From the IMG/VR virus record IMGVR_UViG_3300013131_000060, positions 1-51,626 of that record: a DNA stretch of 51,626 nt; one strand, given 5' to 3'. The notes under the pieces were generated by a model. It was not told where the DNA came from and ran no database searches. It saw nothing but the letters and a program-made list of their open reading frames with translations. This document shows positions 38,477 to 47,722 of this stretch, piece by piece. Numbering within the stretch: the first letter of the stretch is position 1; each line of letters starts with the position of its first letter. Source of the DNA: a virus. The translations under genes were made by a program, and so were the position numbers.

Positions 38477-38724
38477 TCGCTCTCCTTATCGTAGAGAAAC
38501 TCAATACGTGCTTTGGAGCGGCCGAAACCTGCAAATTTTTCAATTTCAAGCCCAAGCGCTTCGACCTGATCTTCTGTTGGGTAAATTACAGCCTCAACCC
38601 TGATCGGTTTATCTGCATGAACTATCAGCTCAAGTGATTTAACGAGCAGTCCTTCCAGACCAAGTGCATTTGCGATGCGTTGGGCGACTTCCGATTGCCC
38701 GGTGATAAGCATTTTGTTAGGCAT
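38473..38724 (-). CDS. Hypothetical protein, 83 aa
   Basis: PNKMLITGQSEVAQRIANAL, then LELIVHADKPIRVEAVIYPT. An alpha/beta protein. The start overlaps the end of the primase-like gene; a longer start at 38772 is less likely. Confidence 0.5.
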   Translation of the reverse strand: MPNKMLITGQSEVAQRIANALGLEGLLVKSLELIVHADKPIRVEAVIYPTEDQVEALGLEIEKFAGFGRSKARIEFLYDKESE

Positions 38725-39322
38725 GGCTGGCAGTTTCTTCTGGCATCTTAATAATGCCACGTTCTGTTTCAAATTGCAAGATAATTGAGCAGGCTAGATC
38801 ATAGTTGACCGATGCGTAAATTGCCCAGCGCTTTGAATAAAGCCGCTGTTTTGACTCCGCTGGCGAAAACCCTTCGTCATCAGTAGTCTGACCTGCAAGC
38901 TCCAGCAGCAAGAAGCGCTCAAGCTCTGAATGCTTGTAATTGACAGTGGGCTGCTTTGGCAGTGGCGTCGGGCATTTAATGGCTGGTTCAAACGGAAGTC
39001 CGTTGTAATAGCGCTCAATTTGCTGAATTGCTTCTTTGAACGTCCAGCCTCTTAGGCGCATCAGGAGATCAATGCCATTACCTCCACCACCTTGCTGGTT
39101 TTTTCCTCCACAATGGGAGCAGTACCAGCCAGCGGGGCCTTCATCGCTTATCCAACGGTAGCGATCAGTTCCTCCGCAACACGGGCAAGAGAGGTGTTTG
39201 CCGCTCAGATAATGCTCCTGGAGGCCGCCGATTGCTCGCAGTAGATGGGGCCACTGACCCGAGACTTTGGCCAGTACTTCCCAAGAGCGTTTCGGCTTGG
39301 GAGTTGTAAGATCAAAGTTCAT
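38717..39322 (-). CDS. Primase zinc-binding domain protein
   Basis: LSCPCCGGTDRYRWISDE and WYCSHCGGKN form the four-cysteine zinc ribbon of phage/DnaG-type primases, followed by GNGIDLLMRLRGWTFKEAIQ as in P4-alpha or CHC2 primases. There is no TOPRIM or helicase domain within the 201 residues. The catalytic part may be supplied elsewhere, or the protein may be a helper that reads templates. Confidence 0.75.
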   Translation of the reverse strand: MNFDLTTPKPKRSWEVLAKVSGQWPHLLRAIGGLQEHYLSGKHLSCPCCGGTDRYRWISDEGPAGWYCSHCGGKNQQGGGGNGIDLLMRLRGWTFKEAIQQIERYYNGLPFEPAIKCPTPLPKQPTVNYKHSELERFLLLELAGQTTDDEGFSPAESKQRLYSKRWAIYASVNYDLACSIILQFETERGIIKMPEETASHA

Positions 39323-40833
39323 GCGAAGTTTTGCGGAAGCCAATCCTCGTAGACCGGAGGAGTTCTGTGCCAAAAACTGAAAGACCCTTTTACTGCCTGT
39401 TCAATTCTTAAGTTGAGGCGATCCTCAATTGCTCTGTCAATTTTTCCGTTGCAATAGCCGACGATTTGATCAGCCTTGACCAATAAATCTGAAATCCATT
39501 GCTGGTCGTCGCGCATCATTCTTTTAGTATGAAACGTTACGCCAAACATTATCTCAAGCCGCTCTTTCTTGAAACAGAAGATTGCATACTCGCCCTTCTT
39601 AATTCTTTCATGATAATAGAAAGCGCAATTGCGCATTACACTGGCATAGTCACGCAACTCTTTCGTTCCTGCTGGATAACACAGTGAATACTCTTCATCG
39701 CTAAAGTTTTCTGCCAAAGTTTTGCAGAATTGCATTGGGGCTTCGTCTTGATCAAATTCATAGTTAGCGAAATTGTTTTTACCTCTTCTTGGCCTGAGTG
39801 CAGTGAGGGCGTCGTGCAGCTCTCTTATGGTTTTGTACTGAATTTCAAGAACATTAAATCCATCGTTTCCATTGAGCTGCTCAATCATCGCAAATGTGTC
39901 GTTCGTGATGCTTCTGCCTTGGTGATTGGCAATAAGTCTGCGAATCGATTCGACAGACAAGGGATCAAAGACTCTCATTTGCTTTGCTGTTAATTTTTTT
40001 TCTGAGTATTCAAAATAATCTCCATCGTCAATCGCGCAGTGTATTGGTACTCCATTGGCATCGGTGGCTGGGGCTTCATTTAACAGTTCAAGAAATTTTT
40101 GCGCTTCATCAAGTGAGCGATTGATTCGCAGATATTTGGCAATCTTTAAGATTGTCTGAGATCCGCTTGGGAATCTTTTAATCGCTCCATACAACAATCT
40201 TTTGCTTGCCTTGCCTTTGGTTCGCAGCGCAAGCTTAAGCGGGTCATCTAATACAAATTCGCCAACCGAAAGCTGTTGCAATACTTTCTCGTCAAAACCA
40301 AATGCTCCTGGATAGCACAACTGCACCATCAGGGAAAAAGGATCGCCGCTAAGGCCGCGCAACGAAATTCCTTGTCGCCGCAGAAAGGCCCTCAGAAATA
40401 TCAGCAGGCGTTGCTCCTGGGCCTTGTAGAGGCCCCGCTCAAAAGCTGCGGTTCTTGGGTTTTTACGAGCACGCTCTTGCTCCCTGCACAGGGCCCCCAG
40501 CTTGCTGCGCATGTGGTTAGGAGATGCAGTTCGCACCCCTGCTGGTCGGCCTAGCAAGCTATAGAAAATGAACCTTCTGTCCCCCGACTTAAGCGTTCGG
40601 ATTTGCAATTTGTATTTGAAGTAATCTTGAAACTCTGTTTTGCCGGACCATTCCCGACCCCTGTAGCGACAGGAAAAAGTAATTCCGTTTTCGTGCTCAA
40701 AAGCATGGAGGCTGGAGCCACACGATGAATGCCTGCCTCCGCTTTCAGTCGGCTTAAGCCCCTTCCGAAATGAGGCTATCTTCTTGTAGGCAACGTAATT
40801 TTTCTTTTTTTGAGCTGGAAGCTGATTGAACAT
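39319..40833 (-). CDS. PcfJ-like protein
   Basis: Residues 400-480 hold the PcfJ-type pattern: ELRDYASVMRNCAFYYHERI, KKGEYAIFCFKKERLEIMFG and QIVGYCNGKID. PcfJ-like proteins occur on conjugative plasmids and in phages without a clear biochemical role. The N-terminal 300 residues are basic, with a possible cysteine pair early on. It overlaps the primase-zinc gene by ATGA, suggesting joint work. Confidence 0.65.
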   Translation of the reverse strand: MFNQLPAQKKKNYVAYKKIASFRKGLKPTESGGRHSSCGSSLHAFEHENGITFSCRYRGREWSGKTEFQDYFKYKLQIRTLKSGDRRFIFYSLLGRPAGVRTASPNHMRSKLGALCREQERARKNPRTAAFERGLYKAQEQRLLIFLRAFLRRQGISLRGLSGDPFSLMVQLCYPGAFGFDEKVLQQLSVGEFVLDDPLKLALRTKGKASKRLLYGAIKRFPSGSQTILKIAKYLRINRSLDEAQKFLELLNEAPATDANGVPIHCAIDDGDYFEYSEKKLTAKQMRVFDPLSVESIRRLIANHQGRSITNDTFAMIEQLNGNDGFNVLEIQYKTIRELHDALTALRPRRGKNNFANYEFDQDEAPMQFCKTLAENFSDEEYSLCYPAGTKELRDYASVMRNCAFYYHERIKKGEYAIFCFKKERLEIMFGVTFHTKRMMRDDQQWISDLLVKADQIVGYCNGKIDRAIEDRLNLRIEQAVKGSFSFWHRTPPVYEDWLPQNFA

Positions 40834-40853
40834 AGTAATAGATAGAAATAAAA

Positions 40854-41060
40854 TTACTGGAAAGGAAAGTCGTCCTGCTCAGACCAGTGAATTAAAGCTG
40901 TAATTGCAAGCGCAGCTGCAAGCACGAAGGCAACCAAGGCTTGCACAAAGCCAAGATACACATAAACAGCTATGCTGACGAATGAGATCAGCATTGCAGC
41001 AAAAACAAAACTTGCCGTCATTATTAGCGTGGCTCCAAGTAAACGAAGAAAACGCTTCAT
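40854..41060 (-). CDS. Small membrane protein, two helices
   Basis: Two hydrophobic segments (about residues 10-32 and 34-57) with a basic start and acidic end. It overlaps its upstream neighbour by four bases. It could be an early membrane-active protein or a holin. Confidence 0.6.
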   Translation of the reverse strand: MKRFLRLLGATLIMTASFVFAAMLISFVSIAVYVYLGFVQALVAFVLAAALAITALIHWSEQDDFPFQ

Positions 41061-41278
41061 TCTGCTGCAGCCAGACTGATAAGAAATCCAGTGGACTCGT
41101 CAATCCACATCTGCTTTGATTTCCAGCGATCGTCTATAATATGAAATCTTACGCCATTCGATAGCAGTACATAATTGCCAATACGTGACTGCACAGATAC
41201 AATAAATTCCTCATTTTCAAACTTAATTTTTACAAAATCTCCGACCTGTAAGACTGGTCGATCCTTGGTTGGCTGCAT
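41057..41278 (-). CDS. Small barrel-like protein, first gene of the leftward operon
   Basis: LQVGDFVKIKFENEEFIVSV then VLLSNGVRFHII gives a small beta barrel. Resembles the protein at 4620-4853 in position and pattern. Confidence 0.58.
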   Translation of the reverse strand: MQPTKDRPVLQVGDFVKIKFENEEFIVSVQSRIGNYVLLSNGVRFHIIDDRWKSKQMWIDESTGFLISLAAAE

Positions 41279-41301
41279 AGCGGCTGAGTAATAGCTGGTC
41301 C

Positions 41302-41330
41302 ATATTAGGCCTCAGCCGACCTACTGTCAA
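41302..41330 (-). promoter_or_regulatory. Near-consensus sigma-70 promoter, minus strand
   Basis: TTGACA, a 17-base spacer and TAATAT on the minus strand, about 24 bases before the ATG at 41278. Drives the 41278-to-37465 operon. Confidence 0.7.
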
Positions 41331-41371
41331 GCAATTGGCAGCTCTTGACAAATCTTTTTTTTGGCAGCAAA

Positions 41372-41599
41372 ATGCTTGCAAGCAATTTACTTGCTATTGC
41401 AATGCCAGTTTGGATCAACGATCGCCTGCCCACCCAGCAGGATGGCGATCTGCACGGAATGGTGCTCTGGGGCAAGCATGATGGCCTGCTGATGCCTTGG
41501 GGTGGCGTCAGGATTCACGAGTGGTGGGCTCGTTCTTTGGCCTGGCAGGGGCCGCAGATGACAGCCTTGGAGACTCCTCGTGGAGGTCAGTCGCTATGA
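41372..41599 (+). CDS. Cyanophage-type small protein, 75 aa
   Basis: WINDRLPTQQDGDLHGMVLW and WWARSLAW fit a small family with WI..RLPT..DGD that I recall from cyanobacterial phages. Possible plus promoter TTGACA at 41345, with a poor -10. Overlaps the next gene by ATGA. Confidence 0.6.
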   Translation: MLASNLLAIAMPVWINDRLPTQQDGDLHGMVLWGKHDGLLMPWGGVRIHEWWARSLAWQGPQMTALETPRGGQSL

Positions 41600-42612
41600 C
41601 CCGCATCAAAGTTCCAGAAGTCCTTGCGTTTGTCCAAAAGTCTTCTTATCAAAAGCTGCGTCAACACGTTCAAGAAGCCGAGATAGATGCTCAATTTCTT
41701 TCAAAATGTGACGAGATGCTTAATGCCTACGCATCTCCTCGTAATTACATAGATTGGAATGAATATACAAAAGTATGCCTTCTTGCTGGCTGCGCAAAAA
41801 GCATGGAAGCAAGTTTTTTCGAGGGAGATATTCGTGGTGCGATTTCTTGCATAGCATTTCGATCTGCGATTTTATCAAAAGCTTGCGCCAGATATTTAGG
41901 GGAACAAATCATAGAATCTTTCGCCCAGACCTCGCTTCCAGAGCTGCCGCCAGAAGTAGTTGAAGTTTTGCCTTACGTTCATTTGATGTTGCCTCGCAAC
42001 ACTGTCTATGACGTAGAAGGCGACGAGGTGGTTTCTATTTTAGTTCAATCAGGCGACCTTTATGCTGACAAGCTAAACGAAGAGAATCGAGCTATTGCTA
42101 AAACTTTCTTTCCAAAAGAAAAGCTCGCTCCGCAAGAGCTAATGGGTGCTAAAGGCCTGCAGATAGTAACTTTTACTAAAAACGGCATGGACGTATTTCA
42201 GGAATTTATTACTCCTGATGCGAAAGGATGGCACGAATCGAACGTAAAATCTACCGGCGAATCTAAGTACGAATCAGCCAGCACTGAAAAAATAATCAGA
42301 ATTGCTGTCAACTCTTTATTAGTGCATCTTTATGAGCCAGAGTTAATTACAACAGATTCCAAACCCGTCACCAAGGGAATGGGCTTTTCTGGCAAAAGTA
42401 AGCCTCCGCTTTCCCCCACTTGGATTGGCAAGACCTTCCGCAACACAACCGAGCGCCATCGCCCCAAGGCACAAGATTCAACGCGTGGCAATGTTAGATC
42501 CCATTGGCGGCGGGGCCATTGGCATAGCGTTTGCGTTGGACCGAAGAGAAGCGAAAGGCGCGTTCAATGGTTTAAGCCTGTTTACGTCAATCCCTTGGTG
42601 GAAACTGATTGA
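41596..42612 (+). CDS. Phage protein with HWRRGHW...GPxRxxRxxWFxP C-terminal motif
   Basis: The last 60 residues (PTWIGKTFRN..., SHWRRGHWHSVCVGPKRSER, then WFKPVYVN) match a module found at the end of many phage and actinobacterial proteins of unknown role. The first 230 residues are helical and unrecognised. First long gene before the packaging genes. Confidence 0.65.
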   Translation: MTRIKVPEVLAFVQKSSYQKLRQHVQEAEIDAQFLSKCDEMLNAYASPRNYIDWNEYTKVCLLAGCAKSMEASFFEGDIRGAISCIAFRSAILSKACARYLGEQIIESFAQTSLPELPPEVVEVLPYVHLMLPRNTVYDVEGDEVVSILVQSGDLYADKLNEENRAIAKTFFPKEKLAPQELMGAKGLQIVTFTKNGMDVFQEFITPDAKGWHESNVKSTGESKYESASTEKIIRIAVNSLLVHLYEPELITTDSKPVTKGMGFSGKSKPPLSPTWIGKTFRNTTERHRPKAQDSTRGNVRSHWRRGHWHSVCVGPKRSERRVQWFKPVYVNPLVETD

Positions 42613-42671
42613 TTTGATTTGTCGCTTTGGCGGAGCCGCTGTAGCATGGGAGAGTCGCCTTAAGACCTCTC

Positions 42672-43004
42672 GTGATTAAAGATAATCAAGGGCAAGTCTT
42701 AATCTTAAGAAAGAAAATTCAAGTCTGTAGTTTCTGGTACAGCCTTTCCGGCACGACCGGCTTACTTGCGATTGGCTTGATTCCTTTGTCTATTCTTCTT
42801 GGCAATAAACTTCTCGGTTTCTGTGCATTCTCTTGGATTGCTGGAAGCTTTTTTGCTTTCATGGCATCAACGTCAAAAGCAAAGCGTAATGAGCTGGAAG
42901 ATGAAATCTGCGACATTGAAGCGCTCAGGTACTTGGAGGTGTCGCTAAAAAATGCCCCGCGTCAATCAATTCAGACTGGCTTCGGTCCAATCGGTTTGAA
43001 CTAA
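42672..43004 (+). CDS. Membrane protein, 110 aa, two helices
   Basis: GTG start. Hydrophobic segments at about residues 24-43 and 46-65 form a helical hairpin followed by a charged helix. No family recognised. Confidence 0.55.
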   Translation: MIKDNQGQVLILRKKIQVCSFWYSLSGTTGLLAIGLIPLSILLGNKLLGFCAFSWIAGSFFAFMASTSKAKRNELEDEICDIEALRYLEVSLKNAPRQSIQTGFGPIGLN

Positions 43005-43007
43005 ATC

Positions 43008-43202
43008 ATGGAGCCGCTAGAGCTTACAGCTTCTCAAAAGTTTGAAATTGAAAAATTCTCAAGAATTATCGACGCTACGGAAGACATCGCTGCATTAAAG
43101 ATCATTGCCAAGCAACTGCTCCACGTTTGGATGACGCAAAAAGCTGCTACTGTCTGGGTAATGAAGCAAGCTATGCCTATCCCACCAATTTGTCATGATT
43201 GA
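43008..43202 (+). CDS. Short helical protein, possibly NblA-like
   Basis: PLELTASQKFEIEKFSRIID then ALKIIAKQLLHVWMTQKA and VMKQAM gives two helices in 64 residues. The opening (LTxxQxFExxxxxxxI) and size resemble NblA, the adaptor that triggers phycobilisome breakdown and is carried by some freshwater cyanophages. A separate picocyanobacterial family of similar shape also exists as I recall, so this is tentative. Confidence 0.45.
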   Translation: MEPLELTASQKFEIEKFSRIIDATEDIAALKIIAKQLLHVWMTQKAATVWVMKQAMPIPPICHD

Positions 43203-43359
43203 ATGTTGGCTGACGCTACAGATTGATCTCCAGAGAACGATAGATGTTCGCGTAAGTGGAAACAGTCTTGCCGAAATAGCCGACAGCTATAAAGAAAAGG
43301 ATGGCCTAAAAGTCATACTTGTTAGGCCTTGCCACAGATCAGAGGACTCCAATGCCTGA
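43195..43359 (+). CDS. Small protein, 54 aa
   Basis: Starts inside the previous gene's end and overlaps the next start. MIECWLTLQIDLQRTIDVRV then SLAEIADSY suggests two strands and a helix. Confidence 0.5.
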   Translation: MIECWLTLQIDLQRTIDVRVSGNSLAEIADSYKEKDGLKVILVRPCHRSEDSNA

Positions 43360-43642
43360 GAAAATCTTTCCTACTCTGCTGGCTGAATTTTTAGCTTTGC
43401 TGCAAAAACGAAATATCAAAGCTCCGCTATCCATTGAGCTGGTCAATAAAGAAGAAGCACTCAAAATTGTTCAGGAAGTTTGTAGCGCGGGATTTTTTCT
43501 AGTGGCTCCTGATTATGATTCTGTAACGCAAGATATTCAATCTGGCGCATTGAATAAATTTTTGTTGCTGGGCATTGAGTTTTATTGGTCAGCCGAAACT
43601 CTCCCGCCCTGGGTCCCGTCTCGCCTGAAGCTGGTGTCCTAG
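43352..43642 (+). CDS. Hypothetical protein, 96 aa
   Basis: Alpha/beta protein directly before the terminase gene. No motif recognised. A small terminase cannot be excluded, but no DNA-binding motif is visible. Confidence 0.55.
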   Translation: MPEKIFPTLLAEFLALLQKRNIKAPLSIELVNKEEALKIVQEVCSAGFFLVAPDYDSVTQDIQSGALNKFLLLGIEFYWSAETLPPWVPSRLKLVS

Positions 43643-43646
43643 GGAA

Positions 43647-45050
43647 ATGCCAGCGCGTTCAAGATCTTCTGCTTACGCCGATCGGGCAGCGGTTAGCAGC
43701 CTGGGCCTCTTGGCGGATGCTGCAATTTTGCAAAAGTTAAAGCGTAGGGCGAATTCAAGCTTTGACGTGCAAGCAGCTGAAGCAAGAATGATTGAAGACC
43801 TGCTTCCCTATCAGAGAGACTTTGCCACTGACTTTAGTCATAAGTACGTGGGCTTTTGTGGTGGCTATGGCTCAGGCAAAACTTATACGTTAGCCGTGAA
43901 GCAATTGTTACTATGTTTTCGCTCGCAGGGCTTTACACATCTTTTCCTTGAGCCTACCATCCCTTTGATTGACGACGTTGCGCTGCCAACGTGGAACATG
44001 CTATTAGAAAAGTATAGCATCCCCCACACTTTTAAGGTTTCTCCCAGGCCTGTTTTTAAGCTTTTTTTGCCCGGAGGGGAGACGCCAGTTCTTTTGCGTT
44101 CGATGGAGAACTATGAGCGACTGATTGGTGTTAACGCAGCAAGCATTGCTTCAGATGAAACAGATACGACACGTCAAGAGATTGCAGAAAAAGCGATGAT
44201 CAGGTTGCAGGGTCGTGTTCGCGTCGGCAACTGCCCTCAAATTGCTGCAGCTTCTACGCCAGAGGGCTACGGCTTTATGTACACTTTTTTTGAAGAGCAG
44301 AAGGCAGACAATAAAAAGCTGTATCGAGGAAAGTCGGAAGACAATCCATACCTTGACAAAGGCTTTGTTGAAGACCTTAAAAGCAAGTATCATCCTCAAC
44401 TTGTTAAAGCCTATCTCAACGGTGAGTTCGTTAATCTTGAGTCTGCCACAGTCTTTTACGAATTCAATAGAGAGAAACACACGACTGGCGTTTTCCTGCC
44501 TCAGCCTCTTGAGAGAATTGTGTTCGGCGCTGACTTTAACGTTGGGCAATGCCACGCCGTATATGGAGTTGTCAGAGCTGGTTCAAAGGGGCAGGAGCTT
44601 CATTGTTTTGCCGAATCTAAGGTTTCAGATACATTCGCGCTGGTAGCGCACCTCCAGCAGAAGTATCCTCGTCACTTAGCAGCGGGCCTGGTTACTTGCT
44701 ACCCGGATGCCAGCGGTTCTCATGATTCCACGTCTTCAACGCAAAGCGATCATGAGATACTCAGAGCTGCTGGCGTAAAAGTTGTAGCCGAACGCAAGAA
44801 CCCTTACATTGCCGAAACACTTGCTCACGCCAACGTTCACATGCACCGCAACCTGGTGTTGATTAACGCTACTACGTGCCACGAAACGATTAACGCTGCA
44901 GAGCGCTGGTCGTATGACTCGAAGACCTTGAAGCCTTCCAAGGGTGGAACGGCTGATTATTCACACTGCGGAGATGCGCTTAGGTATTTGATTTGGCAAG
45001 TCTTTCCTCGTGCTGGAGGCAGAGTTGGTCATGGTGGTCGTTGGAGGTGA
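43647..45050 (+). CDS. terL: Terminase large subunit
   Basis: ATPase: GGYGSGKTY (Walker A, residues 72-80) and ASIASDETDT (Walker B, 166-174), with AASTPEGYGF as the coupling motif. Nuclease: GADFNVG (Asp296), YPDASG (Asp354) and HCGDALRYL near the end. It cuts concatemers and pumps DNA into the head. 467 residues is the normal length. The gene stands four bases after its upstream neighbour. Confidence 0.93.
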   Translation: MPARSRSSAYADRAAVSSLGLLADAAILQKLKRRANSSFDVQAAEARMIEDLLPYQRDFATDFSHKYVGFCGGYGSGKTYTLAVKQLLLCFRSQGFTHLFLEPTIPLIDDVALPTWNMLLEKYSIPHTFKVSPRPVFKLFLPGGETPVLLRSMENYERLIGVNAASIASDETDTTRQEIAEKAMIRLQGRVRVGNCPQIAAASTPEGYGFMYTFFEEQKADNKKLYRGKSEDNPYLDKGFVEDLKSKYHPQLVKAYLNGEFVNLESATVFYEFNREKHTTGVFLPQPLERIVFGADFNVGQCHAVYGVVRAGSKGQELHCFAESKVSDTFALVAHLQQKYPRHLAAGLVTCYPDASGSHDSTSSTQSDHEILRAAGVKVVAERKNPYIAETLAHANVHMHRNLVLINATTCHETINAAERWSYDSKTLKPSKGGTADYSHCGDALRYLIWQVFPRAGGRVGHGGRWR

Positions 45051-45117
45051 TACACTTGCTGGGCACCAACGGCTTCCCTTCGGCGGGCACGACAAAAAGT
45101 CGTTGAAACTTTGTTTG

Positions 45118-45145
45118 AAGGCTTTGAAGAAATTCAAGGCCTTTG
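45118..45145 (+). terminator. Terminator between terminase and portal
   Basis: AAGGCTTTGAA and TTCAAGGCCTT (one wobble pair) with a GAAA loop and short T run. A smaller ACGAC/GTCGT hairpin lies just before it. Confidence 0.7.
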
Positions 45146-45183
45146 TGCATTGCTAGGATATATTGACCCAGTGGCGTAGTTCC

Positions 45184-46857
45184 GTGCCTTCGATCGACGT
45201 TCCTAATTCGATTATCCTGGGCGCAGATGATCTGCCCATTCCTTTTGATAGAAGGCAGCCAGAGACAGAAAAGGTTTATGCTGAAGTCACTGACGTAGAC
45301 GCATATTCAATCGACCAAGCAGAACAAGTTTCAAGAATTCTGCCTATCAGATTCTGCACGCTGCCAGAATTTTATCTTGATGAAGCGATAGACGGTTACA
45401 TTCCGAAAGATTATCAAGAAAATCCTGAAAGCTATAACGTTCGCAAGACGCGAGCGATGACCTGCTTTGAACCTTTCTATTCACACTATGTAGATATTAT
45501 TGTTGGTACGGCTTTGAGGAAGGGCGTAATTCTTCCCCAAGAGGTAACAGAAGAATGGAGGAGCTTTTTTGATAATGTAAATCTTGAAGGAAAGTCAATT
45601 ACGTCTTTTGCTAAGACTCTTTTTACAGAGGCGCTGAATGGTGGCGTTGCCGGCCTGATGGCTGACTACCCCAGAGTCAATACTGCAGATAAAGTGCTTC
45701 AACGCAGGATGGGGTTGAGGCCATATTTCACTATTATTAAGGTTGACGATATTCTTGACTGTCGCCATGAAAATGGTGCTGTTACGATCAATGGAATTAC
45801 GTCCTATGAAACCAAAGTCGTTTATCTAAGGATTAAGTCAGAGATCAGAAGGGCTAGTGCTATAAATGAGCATTACGAAGAAGTGGTGCCTACAGTTGTT
45901 GTTTATGACATTCCAGAAGAAGGCTCGAATGTGCGAGTTCGAGTTTACGAAAAAAGCGTTTCCGGCCATCCCCATGAATACTTTTTGCCGGAGAATAACG
46001 AAACCTATCTTTCGATTGACTACATTCCTTTTGTGCCTTGCTACGGCGGGAAAGAAGAGGCTTTCTGCCGGGCAAGGCCTTTGCTATTTGACATTGCAAG
46101 GCTGAATCTTCATCATTGGGCGACTTCCTCTGATCTCGCCGAAACAATCCACCTGAATTCATCTCCACTTTTGACTGGCACTGGCGTCAGACCAGACGAT
46201 GAAATTTATGCTGGCTCTGGTCGCAGCCTGTTCAGCCAAAATGAAAATGCAAGATTTGGGATGGTGTCGCCTGGCATGGATGGCGCTGAGACAACGTTAA
46301 AGGAACTCGCTCGAATCGAAAGCGCAATGGACCGTCTCGCTGCTATTGCAATTGCCCCAGGCAAGAGTCAGGTAGAGTCGGGCTTCGCCAAACTTCTCGA
46401 TAGATCGCAGTCAGACTCTCAGCTTGCTGTTTTGATTGGATCGTTGCAAGATTGCTTTAACAGGGCGCTTTGGTATGCCTCTGGTTATAGGGCTGACGCT
46501 TATCCTCAAATAAAGATTACGATTAGCAAGAACTTTATTCCCGCTAAACTTCATAGTCAGCAAGTTATGGCCATCAGCTCTCTCTATAAGGATTCTGAAG
46601 CGATTCCTGTCGGCACCTTCCTTGAGATGCTTGAAGCCGGCGAAATGTTTGAGGGTATGCATGACTTCAATATCAAAGCACTTCTCGATAAGATGGGGCT
46701 GACTGGTTCCGAGCGAAGGTCGGAAATTGTCAAGCCAGCCTCGCCTCGGGAAGACGTCAATCGCCGTCTGTACGTCCAAAACGATGCCGAGGAATCAGCT
46801 GGCAGCTCGTTTGAGGGAGAACCGTCCGAACCGATGGATGAAGAAAGCGAATCTTGA
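45184..46857 (+). CDS. Portal protein (DUF4055-like)
   Basis: About 557 residues. PLLFDIARLNLHHWATSSDL, SPLLTGTGVRP, FGMVSPGMDGAETTLKELAR and SAMDRLAAIAIAPG match the DUF4055 phage portal family. A dodecamer would form the DNA entry ring in the head. It lies between large terminase and scaffold as expected. Start: GTG 45184 preferred; TTG 45163 would add seven residues. Confidence 0.82.
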   Translation: MPSIDVPNSIILGADDLPIPFDRRQPETEKVYAEVTDVDAYSIDQAEQVSRILPIRFCTLPEFYLDEAIDGYIPKDYQENPESYNVRKTRAMTCFEPFYSHYVDIIVGTALRKGVILPQEVTEEWRSFFDNVNLEGKSITSFAKTLFTEALNGGVAGLMADYPRVNTADKVLQRRMGLRPYFTIIKVDDILDCRHENGAVTINGITSYETKVVYLRIKSEIRRASAINEHYEEVVPTVVVYDIPEEGSNVRVRVYEKSVSGHPHEYFLPENNETYLSIDYIPFVPCYGGKEEAFCRARPLLFDIARLNLHHWATSSDLAETIHLNSSPLLTGTGVRPDDEIYAGSGRSLFSQNENARFGMVSPGMDGAETTLKELARIESAMDRLAAIAIAPGKSQVESGFAKLLDRSQSDSQLAVLIGSLQDCFNRALWYASGYRADAYPQIKITISKNFIPAKLHSQQVMAISSLYKDSEAIPVGTFLEMLEAGEMFEGMHDFNIKALLDKMGLTGSERRSEIVKPASPREDVNRRLYVQNDAEESAGSSFEGEPSEPMDEESES

Positions 46858-46888
46858 GCTACACTTCAGATAGTTACACTTTCATTCC

Positions 46889-47722
46889 GTGCCTTTTGAA
46901 GCCATTGATCTGAGTCCTGAAGAGCTGCAAGCCAAGCTGCAAGAAAGTGAAGCGAAGTTGCAAGCGCTGGAACGTGCAAAAATGGGCCTGCAGGCTGATC
47001 TAGTGAAACGCAAGGGTGTCGAGCGTCTCGCCAAGGCTGTTGGCATTGATTTAGATGCCGAGGATGCTGAAGACCAGATTGCTGCATTGCTGGCGGCCAA
47101 GGCTACCCCTGAGCCCATCTCTGCTGCCCCTGGCGCCCCTGCGGCCCCTGTCTCCCAGGCAAGCGAGCCAGCGCCTACTGGAACGCCCTCTAGCGCCGTA
47201 GAAGAGGCCATGCGTGCCCAGCTTGCCTCGATGCAGAAGCAGATGGACAAGCTGAACGAAAAGCTTCAGCAAACCGAGAAAGAGAAGCAACAAGAGCGCA
47301 AGGCCAGGCTTGAAGAATTCAAGCGCTCGGTGGTATTGCAAGAGCTAGAGAAAGCTGGCTGCAAGCGTCCTGCCCATGTTTACGCACTGCAAGGGCAGCA
47401 GTTTCGACTTTTAGACGACAACGAAACCGTTGTTTATGGTCCTGAGGAAAATCCGGTTAATGTTTCCGATGCAGTGAGCAATCTTGAAAAAGATGACGAA
47501 TACTCAATTTACTTTCCAGGCGTTGTAGCTTCTGGCTCTGGGCTTCCCACTTCTCGTTCTTCGATGCCGGTAAATGACAACCCTTTCATGAAGTCAACGG
47601 CGAACGCCACCAAGGCCGCTGAAATCATTGGCCGTGATAAAGCTTATGCGCAACGACTTGTGCAGCAAGCTCGCGCTCGCGGTGATCTTGATCCGATTCT
47701 TGCTCGGGCAGTTGGCTATTGA
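46889..47722 (+). CDS. Capsid scaffold-like protein
   Basis: GTG start. Long coiled coil at both ends of a Pro/Ala-rich linker (residues 72-105), rich in Glu, Lys and Gln; C-terminal basic helix. Position between portal and capsid and the coiled-coil make-up fit a scaffold. The middle part (VYALQGQQFRLLDDNETVVY) is a small folded domain seen in other cyanophage scaffolds. Confidence 0.7.
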   Translation: MPFEAIDLSPEELQAKLQESEAKLQALERAKMGLQADLVKRKGVERLAKAVGIDLDAEDAEDQIAALLAAKATPEPISAAPGAPAAPVSQASEPAPTGTPSSAVEEAMRAQLASMQKQMDKLNEKLQQTEKEKQQERKARLEEFKRSVVLQELEKAGCKRPAHVYALQGQQFRLLDDNETVVYGPEENPVNVSDAVSNLEKDDEYSIYFPGVVASGSGLPTSRSSMPVNDNPFMKSTANATKAAEIIGRDKAYAQRLVQQARARGDLDPILARAVGY

